Of a stretch of DNA of 15,932 bases, positions 6,624-12,638 are shown piece after piece. Origin of the DNA: Bacteroidetes bacterium 4572_114. Its GTDB lineage: Bacteria; Bacteroidota; Bacteroidia; Bacteroidales; 4484-276. The number at the start of each line of letters is the position of its first letter. The stretch's first letter is position 1. The DNA lies in NCBI GenBank assembly GCA_002254335.1, contig NIVA01000138.1, positions 1 to 15,932 of the forward strand, in the 5' to 3' direction. A model generated the notes under the pieces. The model had not been told where the DNA came from and searched no databases. It saw only the letters and a program-made list of their open reading frames with translations. Both the position numbers and the translations under genes were made by a program.

Positions 6624-7609
6624 ATTTCAAGATAGTTAAGCATTTCATAATATTCGTCCATTACCTCATTCATAATTCTGTTGAAATAATGCTTGCTAAC
6701 AGTACCCGTTTCCGCATCTTGAATAAGTTTTATTGTTCCTTTATCCTTTTCAATTTCCCATACCGATACTAATTTAGGATCTATCCATGATAGTTTACTT
6801 TTTAACTCATCCTGCTCCTCATTAGGCATATCATCTTTTATCAAATAACCCATCATACAGTTGTTGAGCGCATACAAAATATAAGAGCTATGGGTAGTAA
6901 TTAATAATTTATGGTCTCGCTCATTACTATTAATCAGATGAATTATATTATAAACTAAATCCCTTTGTGCTTCAGGAAACAAGTTTTGCTCCGGTTCTTC
7001 GATAATAAATTGAGAATAATTATACTCCCGGGCTTCTATAATATTATTAATTATTTTTTGTGTTTCAATCAAATTAGTAAACGTTTTTTGCTCTTTCTCA
7101 AAATTCTCTAACAATTTATCCCTTTTCTCGTTAGTATCAATTTTATTTATAGAATCATTAATGACCTCTCTAATCATTTTGTTCATTTCTGTTCTTTCAT
7201 CAACAGAGACAGTCCTATTTTCATCAAACAACCCTTTAGTTAAGTAATCAATTAAAATAAGCATTGGAATAACGGATTGCAAACCACTGGAAGCATTATT
7301 TAACAAAATTTCCTTTTTTGTTTCATTTAAAACTAATATATCTGAATCGGTTGCTTTTATATGATAATAAGAAGCCTGTAGATTTAAAATGGAAAACTCT
7401 TTCTCTTTGGTATATTTTTTCTTAACCTCATACCAGTCGTAAAGAAAATTCATAATATTATCATTAATCCTTTTGTATTTTCCTAAGTCTGGAATTACTG
7501 ATACAAAATTTCTTTCGGCCGGTATATAAATGTTTTTATGGTTTACAAAACCAAAGCCTTTAGTTATTTTTTGTATTTTCTGTATTTTCTTTTTTCCGCT
7601 ATAAGATTG
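6620..7609 (-). CDS. ABC-type AAA ATPase, C-terminal part (frame-disrupted gene)
   Basis: The frame is open from 7609 to the TGA at 6620. The first ATG is at 7453 (MNFLYDWYEV), but clear family sequence lies upstream of it, including SYSGKK and NIYIPAERNFVS, so that ATG is internal. Counting from it, the ABC signature is ASSGLQS at 54-60, Walker B is FIIEEPE at 149-155, the D-loop region is QNLFPEAQ, and the switch His188 is in LLITTHSS. The insert between signature and Walker B is helical and charged, as in SMC/RecF/OLD-type ATPases. No Toprim domain follows; the protein ends LNYLEI, which overlaps the nuclease start. The Walker A half lies in a different frame at 7564-7836. The full protein would be about 400 residues, probably an ATP-dependent sensor that controls the coupled nuclease. 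Confidence 0.85.
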   Translation of the reverse strand, partial: QSYSGKKKIQKIQKITKGFGFVNHKNIYIPAERNFVSVIPDLGKYKRINDNIMNFLYDWYEVKKKYTKEKEFSILNLQASYYHIKATDSDILVLNETKKEILLNNASSGLQSVIPMLILIDYLTKGLFDENRTVSVDERTEMNKMIREVINDSINKIDTNEKRDKLLENFEKEQKTFTNLIETQKIINNIIEAREYNYSQFIIEEPEQNLFPEAQRDLVYNIIHLINSNERDHKLLITTHSSYILYALNNCMMGYLIKDDMPNEEQDELKSKLSWIDPKLVSVWEIEKDKGTIKLIQDAETGTVSKHYFNRIMNEVMDEYYEMLNYLEI

Positions 7610-7836
7610 CTAAAATACACTTCACTTATTCTATGGAAATCCATAAATTGCTCAGAAAAATCATATTTAAATTCCCCATCTAATATAAATCGCTTTTCTA
7701 CCCATTGACAATAACTAATTATTTTTGCAATTGTACTTTTTCCACTACTTTGTGGCCCCATTATCACATTTACTTTGTTCAAATTTAATGTAACATCCTT
7801 GATTGGCCCAATATTTCTAATTGTTATTTTACTCAT
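7564..7836 (-). CDS. ABC-type AAA ATPase, N-terminal Walker A part (frame-disrupted gene)
   Basis: This 90-residue frame encodes the start of the ATPase: MSKITIRNIGPIKDVTLNLN, then KVNVIMGPQSSGKST with the Walker A at residues 27-35. It is homologous coding up to about HRISEVYFSN; the last residues (KRKYRKYKK) are a basic tail that comes from the repetitive A-rich sequence just before the stop. The continuation of the family lies in the frame one base earlier, which is closed by a TAG at 7610-7612, so the frame change must fall between 7564 and 7609. A net loss of 3n+1 bases would explain it: one base in an A run, or a deletion of several codons. As read, this piece is an ATPase fragment without signature, Walker B or switch His, and would not hydrolyse ATP. 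Confidence 0.8.
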   Translation of the reverse strand: MSKITIRNIGPIKDVTLNLNKVNVIMGPQSSGKSTIAKIISYCQWVEKRFILDGEFKYDFSEQFMDFHRISEVYFSNLIAEKRKYRKYKK

Positions 7837-7876
7837 ATCCAGTTGTTTTTACGAGTCTTTCTTGTAACATGTTATG

Positions 7877-7884
7877 CAAATTTA
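7877..7884 (-). promoter_or_regulatory. -7 promoter element (TAAATTTG) for the ATPase/nuclease operon
   Basis: Reading the minus strand, TAAATTTG matches the Bacteroidota -7 consensus TAnnTTTG and lies about 40 bp before the ATPase start at 7836. No clean TTTG is present 18-20 bp further upstream, so the call rests on the -7 element and position. No separate promoter is needed for the nuclease gene because of the ATGA overlap. Confidence 0.45.
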
Positions 7885-7947
7885 ACGCTTAATCAAGCAT
7901 TGTTTATTTTAACCCTCCACAAACCCATACAGCTACATTCGGACTAA

Positions 7948-8038
7948 CGACACGAAGTAAATCCATACGACTGAAAGGAGTCTGTATGGACGGGCTTCGT
8001 GTTGTTTGTGCGAACCCATACCGACTAACTTCGTGTCG
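7948..8038. repeat. Hairpin element between the ATPase operon and higBA
   Basis: CGACACGAAG at 7948-7957 pairs with CTTCGTGTTG at 7995-8004, and TCCATACGACT at 7962-7972 pairs with AGTCTGTATGGA at 7979-7990, giving a stem-loop of about 57 bp. An alternative partner, ACTTCGTGTCG at 8028-8038, is a perfect complement of 7948-7958 (CGACACGAAGT), so two competing folds are possible. The gap 7837-8261 otherwise holds only the promoter at 7877 and the flanking repeat at 8056; no gene is visible. Confidence 0.6.
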
Positions 8039-8055
8039 CAATCGGGATATGACAG

Positions 8056-8161
8056 GTCTCGCCCAAAACCTGTCAGAGTTCGCAGAACCTGACAGAGTTA
8101 ATTAATTCGTGTTTTAAAACAAGCAACCCATTTCCATAACCCAACTCTGTCAAGGCCTTCT
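8056..8161. repeat. Right copy of the repeat flanking the ATPase/nuclease pair
   Basis: This copy is in the same orientation as 5929-6015, with the same order of blocks (CCCAAAACCTGTCAGAGTT, AAAACAAGCAAC, CAACTCTGTCAAG). It contains a 19-base addition, CGCAGAACCTGACAGAGTT, that turns the core into a palindromic pair of GACAG motifs. It is followed by CCTGACAGG near 8170. Together the two copies bracket the ATPase/nuclease pair at a distance of about 2.1 kb, which would allow excision or gain by homologous recombination. Confidence 0.75.
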
Positions 8162-8261
8162 GCGCCAGACCCTGACAGGTTTTGCCTTGTGTCCTATAGT
8201 CCTATACATCTAACCCCCCGATACTAACTTTCTACTGACATCTCTGTTTTTCAAAGGTGCA

Positions 8262-8618
8262 TTAATAATCAGCCATAAGGGATTCATACGGGATTTTTAA
8301 TTTGTAATGCAAGTTTCGTATCATTTTTAGGGATAGTTTTCTTTTACGGTTAAAAATTTCTGAAACCCTACTTTTATAACCAATTATCTGGGCCAAATCA
8401 TCTTTACTCATGTCCATTTGCTCCATTCTGAATTTAATAGCTTCTATTGGGTCAGGGGCTTCTATTGGATAATACTCATCTTCATACTTTTCAATTAGTA
8501 TGGACAAAATTTCTGCTTCATCCCCCTCTTTTGTATCAGCAGGGGAGTGGAAAATATCCTCAAGTCTTTTTAGGGCTTGATTATAATCTTCTTCTGTTTT
8601 AATTGTCTTAATGTTCAT
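8262..8618 (-). CDS. higA: HigA-type antitoxin (Xre-family HTH repressor)
   Basis: The product neutralises the neighbouring HigB RNase and represses the operon. From the ATG at 8618 it has 118 residues. The N-terminal part is acidic and helical (MNIKTIKTEEDYNQALKRLE), and the C-terminal half carries a helix-turn-helix: MDMSKDDLAQIIGYKSRVSE, then IFNRKRKLSLKMIRNLHYKL. An in-frame ATG at 8639 would overlap higB by 17 bp. I prefer 8618 because MNIKTIKTEEDY is the usual family start and leaves only a 4-bp gap after the higB stop. The order toxin first, antitoxin second is typical of higBA. The operator at 8951-8965 is the probable binding site. The 3' side is followed by the repeat-rich gap. Confidence 0.9.
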   Translation of the reverse strand: MNIKTIKTEEDYNQALKRLEDIFHSPADTKEGDEAEILSILIEKYEDEYYPIEAPDPIEAIKFRMEQMDMSKDDLAQIIGYKSRVSEIFNRKRKLSLKMIRNLHYKLKIPYESLMADY

Positions 8619-8622
8619 GAGT

Positions 8623-8916
8623 TTAAATTGTGTTTGCATCTATCATATCATAATCATCATGGGTTCCAATAAACCGGATAAAGGCCCATTGTCTTTTATA
8701 GTTTATGTCTGTTACCAATCGGTATTTATTTCCGCAAATATTAAATACAGCCCGACCACCTTTTAGGATACTTGCCTTAGCATACTCTTTCTTAATGTCC
8801 GGTGGATTAGTCCATTTAGCTTTTGAAGCCTCTTTGTACCACGTTTTTAATTGCTCTTCGGAATCAGCATGCTTTTTCCAGAATTCGCGAAGTGTTTTTT
8901 TTGCAATTACCCTCAT
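8623..8916 (-). CDS. higB: HigB-type toxin, ribosome-dependent mRNA interferase
   Basis: This 97-residue protein matches the HigB_toxin family along its whole length. Hallmarks visible are LREFWKKHADSEEQLKTWY at the N-terminus, AKWTNPPDIKKEY in the middle, GGRAVFNICGNKYRLV for the central strands, and AFIRFIGTHDDYDMID at the C-terminus. Family members cleave mRNA on translating ribosomes and arrest growth. The toxin appears complete with no disrupted motif. It starts at an ATG at 8916, 20 bp from a -7 type element and 35 bp from the operator palindrome. It belongs to the accessory block between the two dipeptidase genes and probably stabilises that block, which is inference. Confidence 0.92.
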   Translation of the reverse strand: MRVIAKKTLREFWKKHADSEEQLKTWYKEASKAKWTNPPDIKKEYAKASILKGGRAVFNICGNKYRLVTDINYKRQWAFIRFIGTHDDYDMIDANTI

Positions 8917-8935
8917 CAGTTGTTATTTTCTGTTG

Positions 8936-8965
8936 CAAAGATAATAAATGTTACCAAAATGGTAA
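8936..8965 (-). promoter_or_regulatory. higBA promoter element and operator palindrome
   Basis: Reading the minus strand, TATCTTTG at 8943-8936 matches the -7 consensus TAnnTTTG, 20 bp before the higB start. Just upstream, 8951-8965 is the perfect palindrome TTACCA-AAA-TGGTAA. A repressor bound there would cover the region between -10 and -30, so HigA autoregulation is likely. No clear -33 TTTG is present, consistent with a weak or activator-free promoter. Confidence 0.6.
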
Positions 8966-9024
8966 TAATAAAAAACAGAGTTCGAAAACGGTCACTATAT
9001 ACCTTATCCCCCTCTACTTTTTCT

Positions 9025-9074
9025 GATATCAGATGTCCGACGACTGGAGGGATCCCGTATGGATCTTAGATGTT
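9025..9074. repeat. Right boundary motif of the accessory block
   Basis: GATATCAGAT (9025-9034) and GATCTTAGATGTT (9062-9074) are separated by 27 bases. At the left end of the block, 6019-6038, the same two motifs occur fused, sharing one GAT. TCTGATATCAGA at 9022-9033 is a perfect palindrome. The left copy could have arisen from the right form by deletion between GAT direct repeats. It lies in the gap between higB and the intact dipeptidase gene (8917-9150). Confidence 0.55.
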
Positions 9075-9150
9075 AGGCGAAGCGAAATCACGCCACTGCA
9101 GGGTTTGATTTTAGATATGTGTGGCATTTTTACTTATATACATTTTCCTC

Positions 9151-10887
9151 CTAATGCCCATCACCAATAACCTTAAACTGGTCTCCGGTTTCATCAACAA
9201 TCTTCTTATACCAATTTTCACCGTAGCCGGGTTGTTTTACGTGCGGGTTTTGGTGTCCGGGATTGGGCCTTTTTACATTGCCGTCCATATATCTCATAAA
9301 CAGGTACCTGTAAAAATATTTCCATTCGTGTGTAACGCGGTCGCCGGTACTTGACGAATAATCTGTTAAATAATTCACCGCAAGGTTTGGGTTTTTATCA
9401 TAAAGGGTTTTTGCCTGTTCATCAATCATTGGCATTAGTGCCACAAATTCATCTTCAAAAGCGTGTTGTTTTGCTTCCACTTCGGGATGGATCAGGTTCC
9501 AGCGGGTATAGGCCAAATTGGAAACCTGGTTAAACACCCAAAATGCCGCATCGTCACTCCAGCGCATCATGGCGCCATTGCCCCTTTCCATGGTATGTGG
9601 CGCACGGGTGATGCTGCAATACATCGGGCAATAAACAGTACAGGAAGCATCGTCGATACCAATCCAGAAGATTCCCCCAATGGGATCTGGCAACCAACTC
9701 CTCATTTGTGAAACAAACGAAAAACCGGTTTGCTGTGTGGCGGTTGCCCTTTCGTTGCAGTACCTTTTGCCGTCAACTTCCCATGTAAGCGGCCTCCAGC
9801 GGTAAGGCACTGCAAAAGGCCCTGCGCCCATATCCTTGCTCATGTCCAGCTCGGTGCCTTCAAGGTGGTCGCGCATGAACCCGAACATATCCTGAACGCC
9901 CACTTTACGGTTTGGCTTAACCCAAAGCGGCATCCTGTTGGTTGCGTAATGGTCAACATTTTCGTCGCCATTGGCAAGTTTTTTACCGTGGTCGATATTT
10001 CCTTTTACATACTCCCAGTATTGATCCATGCCATCGGCAACATCGTTGAACATGGTCCAAACCCTGATCTCGCAAAAACGGGCGCCTCCAAATCCAACGG
10101 GGGCATAGGTATCGGAAAAACTGAAATTTTCGTCCGTTCCTTTATAGTAGCCTTTTTTGCGGGCAAATGAAATAACATCGGCAGCATAGACGGTTTCAAC
10201 TGCAGGGTCAAAAAGTTTGTCCAACTGATCGGAAGTTATCGAAGTTTTTCCATTGGCCAGCGGAAAAGTAGTGATCCTTGCCTGGTTGGCATGTCCACAA
10301 ACATAGCCGTCGGGTACAAGGCGTGCCACCCAAACTGCCCCTTTTTCACCTTCACCTTTTCCAATTAGTTCAAGTATCCAAACTTCGTTGGCATCGGCGA
10401 TAGAAAAAGATTCGCCCAGACTGTAATATCCATATTCACTTACCAGTTCGTGATAAGTTTTAATGGCCTCACGGGCACTTTTGGCCCTTTGCAGGCTAAG
10501 ATAAATCAAAGCGCCATAGTCGATAATGGCCCCTGACTGGCTCCCAAGCTCTTCCCTTCCGCCATAGGTAGTCTCGCCTATCGAAACCTGAAATTCATTG
10601 ATGTTCCCAACAACATTATAAGTTTGGGGGGCTTGTTTTATTTGTCCCAGGAATTTCCCGGTATCCCACTCAAATACGTCCATCATGGCACCTTCGGGCC
10701 AGGTGGCTGCCGGCCAGTGGTAAAGCTCGCCATATAAAACATGGGAGTCGGCAGCATACGAAATCATTGTGGATCCGTCAACAGAGGCCCCTTTGGTAAT
10801 CAGGTAATTGGTACAGGCTTTGGATGTTTGCATGCCCGCACTTACAAGTAAAGCAAACGTTACGATTAGTGATAAGTACTTTCTCAT
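9151..10887 (-). CDS. Secreted C69-family peptidase (dipeptidase A type), intact
   Basis: This Ntn-hydrolase of family C69 cleaves dipeptides or small peptides and probably acts in the periplasm or outside the cell. It has 578 residues. The signal peptide MRKYLSLIVTFALLVSAGMQ is followed by TSKACTNYLITKGASVDGS. Cleavage before Cys25 would expose the nucleophile without a separate propeptide; the site lacks a lipobox. Family segments in order are GETTYGGREEL (about 105), ANEVWILELIGKG, AVWVARLVPDG, CGHANQARI, MPLWVKPNRKVG, GAGPFAVPYRWRPL and FVSQMRSWLPDP. The length is normal for Bacteroidota members. It is the full-length paralog of the broken gene at 4403-5868 and has the same orientation, so the two probably arose by duplication or were once adjacent before the accessory block came between them. 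The upstream gap holds a long palindromic element (E3) that may influence expression. Confidence 0.93.
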   Translation of the reverse strand: MRKYLSLIVTFALLVSAGMQTSKACTNYLITKGASVDGSTMISYAADSHVLYGELYHWPAATWPEGAMMDVFEWDTGKFLGQIKQAPQTYNVVGNINEFQVSIGETTYGGREELGSQSGAIIDYGALIYLSLQRAKSAREAIKTYHELVSEYGYYSLGESFSIADANEVWILELIGKGEGEKGAVWVARLVPDGYVCGHANQARITTFPLANGKTSITSDQLDKLFDPAVETVYAADVISFARKKGYYKGTDENFSFSDTYAPVGFGGARFCEIRVWTMFNDVADGMDQYWEYVKGNIDHGKKLANGDENVDHYATNRMPLWVKPNRKVGVQDMFGFMRDHLEGTELDMSKDMGAGPFAVPYRWRPLTWEVDGKRYCNERATATQQTGFSFVSQMRSWLPDPIGGIFWIGIDDASCTVYCPMYCSITRAPHTMERGNGAMMRWSDDAAFWVFNQVSNLAYTRWNLIHPEVEAKQHAFEDEFVALMPMIDEQAKTLYDKNPNLAVNYLTDYSSSTGDRVTHEWKYFYRYLFMRYMDGNVKRPNPGHQNPHVKQPGYGENWYKKIVDETGDQFKVIGDGH

Positions 10888-10921
10888 TGGATTTAGATAT
10901 TTATTAGTAATACATTTTTTA

Positions 10922-11060
10922 ATTAATGAGTCCGGTCTAAAAAGCTGTCAGACAGTTATCTTTTATATTACACACAGAAGCTAAAGCATTATATGTCTGA
11001 CTTTTAATTTAAACTGTCTGACAGCTAATCACCTAAATATTTACTTTTTAGACTAAACTC
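10922..11060. repeat. Nested palindromic element upstream of the intact dipeptidase (E3)
   Basis: The inner arms AGCTGTCAGACAGTT (10943-10957) and AACTGTCTGACAGCT (11012-11026) are a perfect 15-bp inverted repeat. The outer arms 10928-10944 and 11044-11060 pair at 14 of 17 positions. The left end matches 1010-1031 of E2 with one difference. The right half, 11012-11060, recurs at 12545-12593 with 4 differences in 49 bases. It is therefore a composite of dispersed half-elements and resembles a MITE, although I see no clear target-site duplication. Confidence 0.75.
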
Positions 11061-11230
11061 AATAATATTTTTAAAATTAAACAATTAACCCTTAAAAATT
11101 TAAGGTTGACAAAAATAGAAGAAAAGACAAACATGCTGAAAAATAATTGCTTTTTATGGTAGTTTTTCTTTGGCAAGGAATAGTTTGAACCTTGGATAAT
11201 GTGGCAAGGATTGGAGTGGTAGCTTGTTGA

Positions 11231-11248
11231 TCCCGATAGCTATCGGGA
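11231..11248. repeat. Perfect 18-bp palindrome
   Basis: TCCCGATAGCTATCGGGA is perfectly self-complementary. I know this motif as a recurrent intergenic palindrome in Bacteroidota genomes. It lies 40 bp from the REP-like hairpin at 11288. The surrounding stretch 11061-11230 shows no gene; a long minus-strand frame across 11092-11454 is rejected because it consists of repeat sequence. Confidence 0.7.
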
Positions 11249-11287
11249 GGCGGCTGATTATTTTGTTGGTTGGCGGTGGCTGACGAA

Positions 11288-11316
11288 GCCCGCCTTCGCT
11301 GTGCTTCGGACGGGCA
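11288..11316. repeat. REP-like hairpin, second copy
   Basis: The arms GCCCGCCTTCGC and GCTTCGGACGGGC form an imperfect hairpin with a 3-base loop. Apart from the loop it is the reverse complement of the hairpin at 4225-4253. It lies outside the 42-bp repeat at 11352-11393 that hosts the other copy at 4 kb. Confidence 0.7.
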
Positions 11317-11351
11317 GGGAAAGACCCCCGCAAACTTACAAAAAAACAGCC

Positions 11352-11393
11352 GGCATGAGACAACTACAAATGGAAAGCCCGGTTCAGCCGCCC
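11352..11393. repeat. 42-bp dispersed repeat, empty copy
   Basis: Read on the minus strand this begins GGGCGGCTGAACC, continues directly into TTTCCATTTGTAGTTG and ends TCATGCC. The 4-kb copy (4208-4278) is the same sequence with a 29-bp REP-like hairpin at the GGC/TTCC junction. Outside the repeat the two loci are not alike. Confidence 0.7.
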
Positions 11394-11394
11394 T

Positions 11395-11542
11395 AATTAG
11401 TGTTTGTCCATAATGTCCGATTTCTTCGTTACGCTTGTCTTTAAACCCAGTCATCCGTACGGACTCCTGGTTTTAAAGACTTCGCAAGCCTCGAACTCGA
11501 ACATTCTGAACCAAACACCGACTTTATGGACAGATACTAATT
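11395..11542. repeat. Nested palindromic element upstream of the DMT transporter (E4)
   Basis: The outer arms 11395-11413 and 11524-11542 pair at 17 of 19 positions (AATTAGTGTTTGTCCATAA). The inner arms GTCTTTAAACCCAG (11437-11450) and CTGGTTTTAAAGAC (11467-11480) pair at 13 of 14. The loop is centred on the palindrome TCCGTACGGA at 11454-11463. It ends about 75 bp before the transporter start, so it may also shape the transporter mRNA leader or block read-through. Confidence 0.7.
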
Positions 11543-11615
11543 AATCATTAACTCATCGCACATCTAACAAATGTCCCGCTCCGGTAAACCTGCTTACGTT
11601 ACCTTTGCCACTGAA

Positions 11616-12503
11616 ATGCCAGCCAACATCAAAGCACATATCGCCCTATTGGGGGCCAGCATTATTTTTGGTATAAACTATTGGGTAGCCAAAGGTTTGA
11701 TGCCTGATTACCTTTGCCCTGAGCAAATAGTTTTCCTTAGGATAGCCGGGGCATTCCTGCTCTTTTTTTTCTTTTCCCTTTTTGCCCCTTCCGAAAAGGT
11801 GGAAAAGAGGGATCTTTGGCGGATCATTATTGCGGGTTTCTTTGGCACCGCCCTTAACCAATATCTGTTTTTCAAGGGGTTAAACCTCACAACTCCCGTA
11901 GATGTTGCCATCATACATGTTTCAAATCCAATTTTTACGTTGGTTTTTGCCATTGTCCTAATCCGTGAAAGAGTGACCTTTTTGAAAGCCATCGGCATTT
12001 TGTTGGGGGCAACAGGGGCAGTTGTCCTGATACTTTATAGCGGAAATATTTCATTAAGTTCCGACACTTTTACCGGCAACTTGCTGGCCCTGCTAAATAC
12101 CCTGGCCTATGCTGTTTACCTGGTATTGATAAAACCAATGATGGTAAAATACAAGCCGTTTACTGTTATGAAGTGGGTCTTTTTTGTAGGATTTGTTTTT
12201 TGTGTCCCCGCCACACTTCCTTCGATGCTGGAAATTTCATTTGCTACTTTCAACACGTCCACCTGGTTATCCCTGGTTTATGTTGTGGTGGCAACTACTT
12301 TTTTGGCCTATCTCTTAACTATTTTCTCGCTAAAGTATGTGGAAGCCAGCGTGGCCAGTTATTATATTTATCTGCAACCCTTTATTGCCTCAGTCATAGC
12401 TTTTTGGTTAGGGAAACAGGATTTTACCTTTGCCAAAGGGCTGGCCGCCACATTGATTTTTGTCGGGGTATATTTTGTTTCCCGCAAGAGAGGGACGGGA
12501 TGA
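11616..12503 (+). CDS. DMT-superfamily (EamA) transporter
   Basis: This inner-membrane permease of the drug/metabolite transporter superfamily has two EamA repeats of five helices each, ten hydrophobic segments in all. Export of amino acids or small metabolites is typical of the family; the substrate cannot be read from the sequence. Family marks are the N-terminal HIALLGASIIFGINYWVAK, the end of the first repeat with NPIFTLVFAIVLIRERVT followed by GILLGATGAVVLI, and YIYLQPFIASVIAFWLGK near the end of the second. I place the start at the ATG at 11616 (MPANIKAHIALL, 295 residues), which fits the usual short N-terminus. An ATG at 11571 would add 15 residues lacking family character. TACCTTTG at 11600-11607 resembles a -7 element but has no -33 partner. 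The gene stands alone, flanked by copies of a 49-bp repeat at 11012 and 12545. Confidence 0.9.
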   Translation: MPANIKAHIALLGASIIFGINYWVAKGLMPDYLCPEQIVFLRIAGAFLLFFFFSLFAPSEKVEKRDLWRIIIAGFFGTALNQYLFFKGLNLTTPVDVAIIHVSNPIFTLVFAIVLIRERVTFLKAIGILLGATGAVVLILYSGNISLSSDTFTGNLLALLNTLAYAVYLVLIKPMMVKYKPFTVMKWVFFVGFVFCVPATLPSMLEISFATFNTSTWLSLVYVVVATTFLAYLLTIFSLKYVEASVASYYIYLQPFIASVIAFWLGKQDFTFAKGLAATLIFVGVYFVSRKRGTG

Positions 12504-12544
12504 TGACCCGGATTTGTTTCGTGTGTTTGTATGCTTTTAACCAA

Positions 12545-12593
12545 AACTGCCTGACAGCTGTTCACCTAAATATTTGCTTTTTAGACTAAACTC
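12545..12593. repeat. Direct copy of the right half of E3, upstream of the surface protein gene
   Basis: This 49-base copy differs at 4 positions from 11012-11060 and is in the same orientation. It contains ACCTAAATATTT and CTTTTTAGACTAAACTC. It lies 45 bp before the giant surface protein start. The matching copy lies upstream of the transporter, so the transporter is bracketed by direct repeats about 1.5 kb apart. Confidence 0.75.
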
Positions 12594-12638
12594 ATTTATA
12601 TTTACACTTTTATTTATAAAACCCAAAAATAATTCATC

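Noticed and set aside
7564..7620. Canonical -1 ribosomal frameshift site in the ATPase gene
   Set aside because: In the zero frame the A run reads GAA AAA AGA, which does not fit X XXY YYZ, and I see no clear downstream stimulatory stem. Kept only as a possibility in the findings.
6620..7836. OLD-family nuclease (ATPase plus Toprim), as in Gabija GajA
   Set aside because: After the switch His the protein continues only about 90 residues with no Toprim Glu or DxD motifs, and no UvrD-like helicase is adjacent.
9151..10887. Lipoprotein signal in the intact dipeptidase
   Set aside because: The residues before Cys25 (TSKA) do not form a lipobox, and Cys as N-terminal nucleophile is expected for family C69.
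11092..11454. A 120-codon minus-strand frame in the gap between the dipeptidase and transporter genes
   Set aside because: It runs through the 18-bp palindrome, the REP-like hairpin, the 42-bp repeat and part of E4; the translation has no protein-like pattern.
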